DNA of 64,000 bases, taken from NCBI GenBank assembly GCA_017745235.1, contig JAGHZU010000010.1:1-64000 (forward strand). The letters run 5' to 3'. Made by a program: the position numbers and the translations under genes. The notes beneath the pieces are model-generated. The model ran no database searches. It was given only the letters and a program-made list of their open reading frames with translations, and had not been told where the DNA came from. Of this stretch, positions 42,655 to 50,318 are shown in pieces (the first letter of the stretch is position 1; every line of letters begins with the position of its first letter). The DNA is from Caulobacter sp. (GTDB lineage: Bacteria > Pseudomonadota > Alphaproteobacteria > Caulobacterales > Caulobacteraceae).

Positions 42655-43224
42655 ATGTGCCACTTCGTGACCTTGGTGGCGCCAACAGCGAACGCCGAAG
42701 CCGTCCGCAAAGTGATGATCCGTCACGACCGGGACGCCCAGCCGATCGAAGGCCGCGCCTTGGGAAAGCTCCTACGTCCAGGCGAGCGGCAGTACCTGAC
42801 CGCCCGATATGGCTGCGACTGCGGCACGGTGCTGGCGGACTGTTCAACGCCGGACGAGGAGACCGAAGCGATGCAGGCCAGGAAGCTTGCCCGCAAGGGT
42901 TGGTCATCCGCGCGCATCGCTCGCACCCTGGCAGATCGGCGCAAAGCCAAGACCCGTCCAACCCGCGGCCAGGACAGTCTCGAATCCTGGGCTCGCGCGC
43001 TCAGAGATTTGCGCGTCGACCTCGGCCTGAGTCATGTTGGCCTCTTTCTTCACTGCTACAGCGGCAGCGTCGAAGAGGAAGCGATCAACGCCGTGCGTAT
43101 CGATGCGTTACGCGGGTTCTCCGTTGTCGAAGCCTTGGCGACCATGGGTGAAGATAGGCTGATGATCTTCGGTGATACGCCTGATCAACGCACTGATTCC
43201 TGGAAACCGCGCCACGCGACTTGA
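42655..43224 (+). CDS. Unknown MCHF-type protein with Cys cluster, atypical codon use
   Basis: 189 residues of unknown function. It begins [10 protein letters not shown]: after Met removal Cys2 would be the N-terminal residue, as in N-terminal nucleophile amidotransferases, though nothing else supports that fold. [21 protein letters not shown] contains a CxC-x6-C cluster near residues 54-63. No signal or membrane helix. Third positions are noticeably A/T richer than in neighbours (near the end codons GAT, CCT, GAT, CAA, ACT, GAT), suggesting acquisition. It sits 10 nt after erpA and 49 nt before xthA. Confidence 0.75.
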   Translation: MCHFVTLVAPTANAEAVRKVMIRHDRDAQPIEGRALGKLLRPGERQYLTARYGCDCGTVLADCSTPDEETEAMQARKLARKGWSSARIARTLADRRKAKTRPTRGQDSLESWARALRDLRVDLGLSHVGLFLHCYSGSVEEEAINAVRIDALRGFSVVEALATMGEDRLMIFGDTPDQRTDSWKPRHAT

Positions 43225-43273
43225 GCGCTCCAGCCATGGAGCCTAGCTTCCAGGCCGCTTACTGGAGCTCTCG

Positions 43274-44062
43274 ATGCGCATCGCCACCTGGAACGTCAAT
43301 TCGGTCAACGCCCGCCTGGAGACCGTCCTGGCCTGGTTCGAATCGGCCTCGCCCGACGTGGCGGTGCTGCAGGAGATCAAGTGCGTCGACGAGAAGTTCC
43401 CGACCGAAGCCTTCGAACGACTGGGCTACAACGTCGCCGTCCACGGCCAGAAGACCTACAATGGCGTGGCCATGCTCTCGAAGTTCCCCATGGAGGACGT
43501 GCGCAAGGGCCTGCCCTTTCTGCATGCCGACGAGGTCGACGAGCAGTCGCGTTATATCGAAGCCGTCATCGGCGCCCCCACGCCCTTCCGCATGGTCGGC
43601 ATCTACCTGCCGAACGGCAATCCGATCGGCACTGAGAAGTTCGCTTACAAGCTGGCCTGGATGAAGCGCCTGCACGCCCGCGCCCAGGGTTTGCTGGCGC
43701 TGGAGGAGCCGCTCGTGATCGCCGGCGACTATAACGTCATCCCGGAGGCCGAGGACGTGGCCAACCCCGAAGCCTGGCTGGGCGACGCCCTTTTTCAACC
43801 GGAGAGCCGGGGCGCTTTCCGGGCCCTGAAGAACCTGGGCCTCACCGACGCCTACATGCAGGTCGACGGAAAGCCCGGCGGCTACACCTTCTGGGACTAT
43901 CAGGCCGGCGCGTGGCCCCGGAACCTGGGCATCCGCATCGACCACCTCCTGCTCTCGCCCCAGGCCGCCGACAAGCTGGCGGACGTAACCATCCACCGCG
44001 ACGAGCGCGACAAGGAAAAGCCCTCCGATCACGTGCCGGTGGTGGCCGAGCTGACGCTCTAG
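43274..44062 (+). CDS. xthA: Exodeoxyribonuclease III / AP endonuclease
   Basis: 262-residue Mg2+ nuclease for base excision repair. MRIATWNVNSVNARLE, LQEIKCVDEKFP (metal Glu), GDYNVIPEAEDVANP, GIRIDHLLLSP and SDHVPVVAEL (Asp-His) are all present. Length and motif order match ExoA/XthA. Codon use is native, in contrast to the gene just upstream. Confidence 0.95.
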   Translation: MRIATWNVNSVNARLETVLAWFESASPDVAVLQEIKCVDEKFPTEAFERLGYNVAVHGQKTYNGVAMLSKFPMEDVRKGLPFLHADEVDEQSRYIEAVIGAPTPFRMVGIYLPNGNPIGTEKFAYKLAWMKRLHARAQGLLALEEPLVIAGDYNVIPEAEDVANPEAWLGDALFQPESRGAFRALKNLGLTDAYMQVDGKPGGYTFWDYQAGAWPRNLGIRIDHLLLSPQAADKLADVTIHRDERDKEKPSDHVPVVAELTL

Positions 44063-44115
44063 GATCCTGGTTTCCCCATCTGTTCTGAAACGGGGACTCT
44101 CGCTAGCCTGATCCC

Positions 44116-45030
44116 ATGAGTGAGCTCTGGCGTCTTCTGCTGCTCGTGACGATCTCGGCCTCGGCGGTCACCTTCGCCGGGAGCGCCGCCATCTGGTTCA
44201 TGGACGAGGACCGCCGCATCCGACGGGCGCTGCGCCACGTGCTGAAGGGCGCACCCGAGGTGGTGATCATCGCCAAGGGCCGCGGCCGGGGCGCGGGCTT
44301 CAACTTCACCACCAACCAGGCCGCAGTCGCCTGGGACAGCGGCCACTGGTGCCTGATCTACCGCATCGACGAGTTGATGGGCGCGGAACTGTCGGTCGAC
44401 GGCCAGATCATCGGGCGAGTGTTTCGAGGCGAACCGCGCCGGGCCATCGATCAGGTGGTGCAGCAGGCGGCCCAGGTCACCCTGCGCCTGATCTTTGACG
44501 ACCCCCGTCATCCGGACTTCGAACTGGACCTGTGGGTTGAAGGCGACGAGCAGCGTCGCGAAAGCCGTTCCCCCGCCGAGGCCATCCAGGAGGCCAATCG
44601 CTGGCTGCTGCGCGCCGACGCCATCGTCCGGCGCCCCCTGGCGCCGAAGGCCGCCTCGCAGCCCACCGTCCAGCAGCGCCCGCAGCCTGATGCCGAAATC
44701 GCCCGGCCCTCGCCCGCCGTCGGACCGGCCAAGGCCGAGGCGCGTACCGATGCGCCCAAACCCTACCAGCCGGCGCTGGAGACCGTGGCCCAAGCCGCCG
44801 CAACGCGCCCTGCGGCCACCGCCCCCCTGTTCGACGAAATCGACACCACCGCCGATCCGGACGAAGCCCCCTGGGAGGATCCGGAAGGCCTCGACGCACC
44901 GTGGGACGAGGACCTGGCGGACCAGCCTCTGTCCCAGTTCGCAGATCGTCCCTACAAGCCGGTCTCGAAGGCCGCCCGGCAGCCTAGGGGCGACCAGGAC
45001 GAGCTGCCGTTCGACCTGGACGAGGACTGA
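44116..45030 (+). CDS. Membrane-anchored unknown protein with acidic Pro-rich tail
   Basis: 304 residues. An N-terminal helix (about 6-27) is followed by an unassigned domain (about 35-170: VVIIAKGRGRGAGFNFTTNQ, CLIYRIDELMGAELSVDG, GRVFRGEPRRAI). A Pro/Ala-rich linker ends in an acidic tail (DELPFDLDED). I do not recognise it; the C-terminal acidic tip could be a docking peptide. It follows xthA by 53 nt, probably cotranscribed. Confidence 0.75.
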   Translation: MSELWRLLLLVTISASAVTFAGSAAIWFMDEDRRIRRALRHVLKGAPEVVIIAKGRGRGAGFNFTTNQAAVAWDSGHWCLIYRIDELMGAELSVDGQIIGRVFRGEPRRAIDQVVQQAAQVTLRLIFDDPRHPDFELDLWVEGDEQRRESRSPAEAIQEANRWLLRADAIVRRPLAPKAASQPTVQQRPQPDAEIARPSPAVGPAKAEARTDAPKPYQPALETVAQAAATRPAATAPLFDEIDTTADPDEAPWEDPEGLDAPWDEDLADQPLSQFADRPYKPVSKAARQPRGDQDELPFDLDED

Positions 45031-45046
45031 TCGGCCAGGCCGGACT

Positions 45047-46573
45047 TCAGGGCTGCGAGCCCTCCCGAACCTCCTCGGCGTCCAGCGGGACAACCGCTCC
45101 GGCCACCTGACCGGGTCCGAACACCAGCCGGCTTGCCGCCGCCAGGGCCCACACGGTCAGTCCGCCGTAGAGCATCGTCCAACCAAAACCCTGAACAAGG
45201 GCGTCGTGCGCGAGCCCGGGCGTCACGCCCTTGCCGACCGTGAGGCTCCCCGCGGCCACGCCCTCGGCCGCCGCCCGCATGTCCGTCGACGCTGGCAGGT
45301 CCTGGCTCAGACGCGCCTTGACGCCCTCGACCAGCACGAGGCCCATCAAGGCGATGTTGATCGCCAGCGAGATCATTCGCGCGCTCATGTCGATGCCCGA
45401 GGCCATGCCGGCCCGGTCGGCGGAAACGGCGCTGGTGGTGGCGTTGGTGACGGTGGTGTTGCTGAAGCCCAGGCCCACGCCCGCCAGGACGCACCCCGGC
45501 AGCACGGCCAGTTCCGCCCCCGCGCCCAGTCGCGTTCCCCACCACATCAGGATGAAGCCGAGGCCGATCGTGAACAGGCCCAGCGGAATGATCAGGCCCG
45601 AGCGGTAACGCAGCGCCAGGCGCTCGGCCAATGGCGGAACCGCCAGGGTCGGTAGCGTATAGGCCAGCAGGGCCACGCCCGCGTGGACGCTGTCGAAACC
45701 CAGGCCGGCCTGGAAGTAGATCGGCAGATAGATCATGAACGGCCAGAAGCTGAAATTCATCGCCGCTGAACCCAGCAGCGCGCCGGAGAAATCGCGAACG
45801 GCGAACACCGAGACGTCGAACATCGGCCGCTTGTTGAAGCGCTCTGCCGCGACGAAGCCGAGGAAGGCCGCGATAGACACCCCCAGGATCGCCAGGGCTG
45901 CGGGACTGCCGAACCCCAAGGCCGGCCCCTGGGTGATGAAATAGACCAGGCAGAAGACGGCCAGCGACAGTGTGACCACGCCCGCAATGTCCAGCCGCTG
46001 GGCATGGGGATCGCGCGACTCAGCAACCCCGTCGGCGGTCAGGGCCAGCGTCGCCAGGGCCAGCGGCGCATGGACCAGGAAAACCCAGCGCCAATCGGCC
46101 AGCGCCGCGATGGCGCCGCCCACCAGGGGCCCGAAACCCAGGCCGATCCCGAAGATCACGCCCCACCAGCCGAACGCCCGACTGCGCTCCTGGCCGTCGC
46201 GGAACTGTTGGGACAGGACGGCCACCTGACAGATCAGCATCGCGCCGCCGCTGCCGCCCTGCAGGAAGCGGGCGGCGATCAGCAGGCCCGCGTCCCGCGC
46301 CAGGCCGCAGATCAACGAGGACAAGCCGAACGCCACGATGCCGATCAGAAAGACCCGCTTACGTCCGAACCGGTCGGCCAGCGCCCCTGCCGCCATCAGC
46401 ACAGTGGTCACGGCCAGAGTGTAGGCGTTCATGATCCATTGCAGCGCCTTGAAGTCGGCGTGCAGCACCGTCTCCAAAGTGGGCAGGATGGCCGGGACGC
46501 TCGAGATCTCGAGCCCGAACATCAGGGACGACAGGCACACGGCGGCCAGCGCTGTCGTGCTCTTGGAACTCAT
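45047..46573 (-). CDS. MFS drug exporter, DHA2 (EmrB/SmvA-like) type
   Basis: 508-residue major facilitator with about 14 helices. LSSLMFGLEISSVPAILPTLE, LADRFGRKRVFLIG (MFS signature) and GWWGVIFGIGLGFGPLVGG (motif C, the antiporter motif) place it in the DHA2 multidrug family. The ATG at 46571-46573 (MSSKSTTALAAV) is chosen over one five codons upstream. It is divergent from a LysR regulator across a gap holding an inverted repeat, a classic local regulator-pump arrangement. Confidence 0.92.
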   Translation of the reverse strand: MSSKSTTALAAVCLSSLMFGLEISSVPAILPTLETVLHADFKALQWIMNAYTLAVTTVLMAAGALADRFGRKRVFLIGIVAFGLSSLICGLARDAGLLIAARFLQGGSGGAMLICQVAVLSQQFRDGQERSRAFGWWGVIFGIGLGFGPLVGGAIAALADWRWVFLVHAPLALATLALTADGVAESRDPHAQRLDIAGVVTLSLAVFCLVYFITQGPALGFGSPAALAILGVSIAAFLGFVAAERFNKRPMFDVSVFAVRDFSGALLGSAAMNFSFWPFMIYLPIYFQAGLGFDSVHAGVALLAYTLPTLAVPPLAERLALRYRSGLIIPLGLFTIGLGFILMWWGTRLGAGAELAVLPGCVLAGVGLGFSNTTVTNATTSAVSADRAGMASGIDMSARMISLAINIALMGLVLVEGVKARLSQDLPASTDMRAAAEGVAAGSLTVGKGVTPGLAHDALVQGFGWTMLYGGLTVWALAAASRLVFGPGQVAGAVVPLDAEEVREGSQP

Positions 46574-46650
46574 GGCGGACCTTTCCACGCTGGGCGGGCG
46601 GCCGTCGATCCGCCCCGAGTTGCCGGAGCGCGGGACATAGTCCGGACTTG

Positions 46651-46671
46651 ATCATTCCAAAATTGGATGAT
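46651..46671. promoter_or_regulatory. Inverted repeat in LysR/MFS divergent gap
   Basis: ATCATTCCAAAATTGGATGAT: arms ATCAT(T)CCAA and TTGGATGAT around AA, with one extra base. It is A/T rich and sits between the divergent starts, so it is a good candidate LysR operator. A related half AATTCGGATGAT follows at 46692-46703. Confidence 0.55.
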
Positions 46672-46698
46672 TGCCTATTTCAGAGACAACAAATTCGG

Positions 46699-47577
46699 AT
46701 GATACGCATGGGCACGCTCGACGTCGATGCGGTGCGGGCCTTCGTGGCGATCGCCGACCTGGGCGGCTTCACGCGCGCGGCCGAGGCGCTCGGCGCGACC
46801 CAGGGCGCGGTCAGCGTCAAGCTCAAGCGCCTGGAAGAGCGCCTCGGTCATCGCCTGATCGAGCGCACGCCCCGCCTGGTGCGGCTGTCGGTCCACGGCG
46901 AGGTTTTCCTCGAAGCCGCCCGCGAGTTCCTGGCCGCTCATGAACGCGCCCTGGCCAGCCTGACCGCGACGCGTCGCCGGTTCACCCTGGGAATCGCCGC
47001 ACACGTGGCCGGACCCGAAGTGCCAGCCCTGCTGGCCCGGCTGAACGCCCACGATCCATGCCTGACCATCGAGGTGCGCCTCGACACCTCTCGCATCCTG
47101 CTCGACGCTTTCGACCGTGGCGAGATCGACGCGGCCATCATCCGCCGCGAGGACGACCGGCGCGATGGCGAGGTGCTGGCGCCCGAGCATTTCGGCTGGT
47201 TCGCTACTCCCACTTTCGAGCATCGCCCTGGCGAACCGTTGCGCCTGGCCGCCCTGGCCCCGGCCTGCGGCGTGCGCGACATCGCCACCCGGGCCCTGGA
47301 CGTGGCGGGAATGCCCTGGACCGAGGTTTTCCTGGGCGGAGGCTCGTCTGTGGTGACCGCGGCGGTCTCGGCGGGTCTGGCCATGTCGGCCTTCTCCCAT
47401 CGCCAGGCCCCGCCCGGTACGGTGGAGGTCAGCCGTCGCTTCGGCCTGCCCGACCTGCCGTCATCGGAGATCGTGCTGCACTCCACCCTGACCGACGCCA
47501 AGTCGCGCGACGCCCTGCGGATCCTGGCTTCGGCCTTCCGCGACCACCGCGTGCCCGTGTCGTGCTTTGTGACCTGA
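46699..47577 (+). CDS. LysR-family transcriptional regulator
   Basis: 292 residues. The N-terminal winged HTH (about 5-65) reads LDVDAVRAFVAIADLGGFTRAAEALG ... VSVKLKRLEERLGHRLIERT. A periplasmic-binding-like effector domain follows (about 90-290, IEVRLDTSRILLDAFDRGEID). It probably controls the divergent MFS exporter gene and itself. I used the ATG at 46699; 46708 (MGTLDVDAV) is equally likely, and an upstream start at 46648 would overlap the operator. Confidence 0.9.
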   Translation: MIRMGTLDVDAVRAFVAIADLGGFTRAAEALGATQGAVSVKLKRLEERLGHRLIERTPRLVRLSVHGEVFLEAAREFLAAHERALASLTATRRRFTLGIAAHVAGPEVPALLARLNAHDPCLTIEVRLDTSRILLDAFDRGEIDAAIIRREDDRRDGEVLAPEHFGWFATPTFEHRPGEPLRLAALAPACGVRDIATRALDVAGMPWTEVFLGGGSSVVTAAVSAGLAMSAFSHRQAPPGTVEVSRRFGLPDLPSSEIVLHSTLTDAKSRDALRILASAFRDHRVPVSCFVT

Positions 47578-47595
47578 GCGCCGGCCCGTGCGGGC

Positions 47596-48516
47596 CTAGC
47601 CGCCCGCCGCCTGCTCCACCGCCAGCCCCAGGTCCAGCGCGCGGGCCGCCTCGGCGCCAGTCACCACCGGCCGCGGCGCCTCACCGCGCACCGCAGCCAG
47701 GAAACCGGCGACGCTGGCGCCCAGGGGGTCCTTGCCCGCCGGGGTCTCGTTGAAATCCTCGATCAGCGGGAATGGCGTGGTGTTGCGGAAGGTTCGGGCC
47801 AGGAAGTCGATCTCGACCTCGCCCGAGGGGTAGATGACCTTCATCGTGCGCTCGCGGGCTTCAGCTACGCGCGAGCTGTCGAAGACGGCGGTGAAGCCGT
47901 TGTCGAACGTGGCCTCGGCCTTGACCCAGTCCAGGCTTTCCGACCGAGTGATCGCCCCCTCGCCTTCCACAGCCACCGGCTCGCCCTCGCAAAGCGCCAG
48001 GGCCAGGTCGATGTCGTGTATCATCAGGTCGAGCACGACCGAGACGTCCAGGTTGCGGTCCGAGGGCGTGCCCCGCCGGACGGCTTCCAGGCGCAGGGGC
48101 TGTTCGGGAATGTCCAGCAAGCCCATGGCCTGGAACACCACGCGCTCCTGATGGCCGCAGGCCAACGGAACGCCAGCCTTGGCGGCGGCCGCCACCATGG
48201 CGTCGGCGTCATCGGGCGTCACGGCCAGGGGTTTCTCGGAATAGACCGGCTTGCCTGCCTTCAGCGCCGCCAGAGCCGCCTTGGCGTGATGAACTGCGGG
48301 TGTGGCGACGGTGACGACGTCGACCGCGGCCAGGAAGGCGTCCATATCGTCGAACGCCGCCGCGCCCAGCGGCTCGGCCAGGGCCTTGGCCCGCGAAAGA
48401 TCGATGTCGAAGACGCCGACCAGCGACACGCCATCCAGTTGGGCGTACTTCTTGGCGTGATAGCCGCCGAACACGCCGGCGCCGACGACGCCCGCCTTGA
48501 GAACATCCTGGGTCAT
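47596..48516 (-). CDS. Gfo/Idh/MocA-family oxidoreductase
   Basis: 306-residue NAD(P)-dependent dehydrogenase. The Rossmann start KAGVVGAGVFGGYHAKKYAQL is followed by VVTVATPAVHH and SEKPLAVTPDDADAMV (EKP catalytic Lys). The C-terminal alpha/beta domain has LDLMIHDIDLALAL, with the HDID pattern of the family's catalytic His/Asp. Substrate is probably a sugar or inositol derivative; not determinable. Divergent from the MDR oxidoreductase gene. Confidence 0.9.
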   Translation of the reverse strand: MTQDVLKAGVVGAGVFGGYHAKKYAQLDGVSLVGVFDIDLSRAKALAEPLGAAAFDDMDAFLAAVDVVTVATPAVHHAKAALAALKAGKPVYSEKPLAVTPDDADAMVAAAAKAGVPLACGHQERVVFQAMGLLDIPEQPLRLEAVRRGTPSDRNLDVSVVLDLMIHDIDLALALCEGEPVAVEGEGAITRSESLDWVKAEATFDNGFTAVFDSSRVAEARERTMKVIYPSGEVEIDFLARTFRNTTPFPLIEDFNETPAGKDPLGASVAGFLAAVRGEAPRPVVTGAEAARALDLGLAVEQAAGG

Positions 48517-48576
48517 GGCCGGTGTCTATCCCGTTCGCCCTGTTGCGGGAAGCACTGGAGGCGAGACGAAGTCCGC

Positions 48577-48595
48577 GTTAAACGTTCGTTTGAAC
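48577..48595. promoter_or_regulatory. TetR-like inverted repeat upstream of the MDR oxidoreductase
   Basis: GTTAAACGTTCGTTTGAAC: core AAACG-TT-CGTTT is perfect and the outer GTT/AAC arms match with one offset. It lies 36 nt before the oxidoreductase ATG and 60 nt from the divergent Gfo/Idh start. The layout is that of a TetR operator, but no TetR gene is nearby. Confidence 0.5.
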
Positions 48596-48630
48596 AACGA
48601 GCCTCGATCCCGAGGCAGGGAGGCAAAGCC

Positions 48631-49656
48631 ATGGTCACGTCGCGCGAAATCCGCCTGAAGAGCCGCCCGGTGGGCGTTCCCACCCCGGCCGACTTCGAAT
48701 TGGCCACCGTCGAGGTAGGCGCACCGGGCGACGGCGAGATCCAGGTCCGGAATCTGTGGATGTCGGTCGATCCCTACATGCGGGGCCGCATGTACGACCG
48801 CAAAAGCTATGTGCCGCCCTTCGAGTTGGGCAAGGCGCTGCAGGGCGGCGCGATCGGCGAGGTGACGGCTTCCAACGACCCGGACTTCAAGCCGGGCGAT
48901 ATCGTCAACACCATGTTCGGCTGGCGCGAGGCGTTCAACGTCTCGCCCAAGGCGCTGGCCGCCGCCGGCATGGGCGCGGTGACCAGGATCGAGACCCACG
49001 GCCTGCCGCTCCAGGCCTTCCTCGGGGTGGTCGGCATGCCCGGCCTGACCGCCTATGCCGGCCTGCTGCGGGTGGCCGCGCTGAAGGAAGGCGACGTCGT
49101 CTTCGTCTCCGCCGCCGCCGGCGCGGTGGGTTCGGTGGTCTGCCAGATCGCCAAGATCAAGGGCCACACCGTGATCGGATCGGCCGGCGGCCCGGAAAAG
49201 GCGGCGTTCCTCAAGAGCATCGGCGTCGACCACGTCATCGACTACAAGGCCACGCCCGACGTGGTGGCCGAGTTGGCCAAGGTCGCGCCCAAGGGCATCG
49301 ACGTCTACTTCGAGAACGTTGGCGGCGTGCACCTGGAAGCGGCCCTGAACTCGGCCCGCCCGTTTGGGCGCTTCGCCTTGTGCGGCATGATCTCGCAATA
49401 CAACGAGACCGGCAAACCGGTCGGTCCCGCCAACATCATCCAGGCGGTGGGCAAGAGCCTGCGGCTGGAGGGTTTCATCGTCTCCAACCACTACGACCTG
49501 GCGCCGCAGTTCACCAAGGACATGGCCGAGTGGATCGGCTCGGGGCGCATGAAGTGGCAGGAGACGGTCGAAGAAGGCGTCGAGCGCGCGCCTGACGCCT
49601 TCATCAAGCTCTTCAATGGCGAGAACCTGGGCAAGATGCTGGTCAAGCTGGGCTAG
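48631..49656 (+). CDS. NADP-dependent MDR-family oxidoreductase (CurA/YncB-like)
   Basis: 341-residue medium-chain reductase without the zinc-binding Cys set. SREIRLKSRPVGVPTPADFEL and VSVDPYMRGRMYD are typical of the CurA/leukotriene-B4 reductase branch, and VFVSAAAGAVGSVVCQIAKIKG is the nucleotide-binding loop. It reduces activated double bonds of enones. ATG 48631 has GGGAGG upstream; the long open frame before it is non-coding. A hairpin lies just after the stop. Confidence 0.92.
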   Translation: MVTSREIRLKSRPVGVPTPADFELATVEVGAPGDGEIQVRNLWMSVDPYMRGRMYDRKSYVPPFELGKALQGGAIGEVTASNDPDFKPGDIVNTMFGWREAFNVSPKALAAAGMGAVTRIETHGLPLQAFLGVVGMPGLTAYAGLLRVAALKEGDVVFVSAAAGAVGSVVCQIAKIKGHTVIGSAGGPEKAAFLKSIGVDHVIDYKATPDVVAELAKVAPKGIDVYFENVGGVHLEAALNSARPFGRFALCGMISQYNETGKPVGPANIIQAVGKSLRLEGFIVSNHYDLAPQFTKDMAEWIGSGRMKWQETVEEGVERAPDAFIKLFNGENLGKMLVKLG

Positions 49657-49667
49657 GACCGCGCGAG

Positions 49668-49691
49668 GGTCCCTCCTCGCCGGGAGGGACC
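49668..49691. terminator. Strong hairpin between convergent genes
   Basis: 9-bp perfect stem GGTCCCTCC/GGAGGGACC with loop TCGCCG. It spans the short gap between the MDR oxidoreductase and CusF-like genes and touches the latter's stop. There is no T tract, so termination may be partial. Confidence 0.65.
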
Positions 49692-50035
49692 TAGCGGGCG
49701 CGCAGTTCGGTCAGCTGATAGCCCTGGCCGACCTTCATGAACTTGAGGGCCACCCGGTCGCCCGGCTTGATCGGCGCCTCAGCCAGAACGTCAGCATACG
49801 TCTTGAAAACAGTACGCCCGGGAGCAAGCTGAGCCGCGCTCGCGCCCTCGTGATCGAGCGTGAGAGTCTGGCCGTCGACAGCCGCCACGACGCCGGTCGA
49901 GTCGTATTCCGGACCGGTAGGAGCGGTCAAAACAGCAGGTTTTTCCGCTTGGTTTGACGATTTCGTGTTCGCGCCGGGACCGCAGGCCGTCACCAGCCCG
50001 CAAGCAACAACGGCAATCATCATATTGATTTTCAT
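49691..50035 (-). CDS. CusF-like small lipoprotein lacking copper ligands
   Basis: 114 residues. The signal ends VTAC (Cys18, lipobox). The mature part STGVVAAVDGQTLTLDHEG ... IKPGDRVALKFMKVGQGYQLTEL matches the small beta-barrel of CusF periplasmic copper proteins. The copper-binding Trp and MxM residues of CusF are absent, so copper binding is doubtful. Third positions are A/T richer near the signal (AAT, ATG, ATG, ATT). It is divergent from opgH. Confidence 0.8.
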   Translation of the reverse strand: MKINMMIAVVACGLVTACGPGANTKSSNQAEKPAVLTAPTGPEYDSTGVVAAVDGQTLTLDHEGASAAQLAPGRTVFKTYADVLAEAPIKPGDRVALKFMKVGQGYQLTELRAR

Positions 50036-50318
50036 GCAATTTCTCGTTTCACCCCCATCACTCGCCCTCTCGCTCTCCACCGGATCGACAGGTTTTTTGC
50101 CGCAACTGCGAAAAGAAGGGGCGATTGTGGTAGCGATTTTGTGATCGAAGTTTTACTCTAAGGACACCGGCGGCTCTCCACGCCGGTTGTCGACGAAACG
50201 CCAAACCGAACAGCAGAACGCGCCCGATCCCTAGCGGAGGCGGCGCGTCCCGTGAAGCCGGCTCTGCGCTCATCGACACCCCGGGAGAGACACCGGCGGG
50301 TCTGCCGGTCAGACGACG

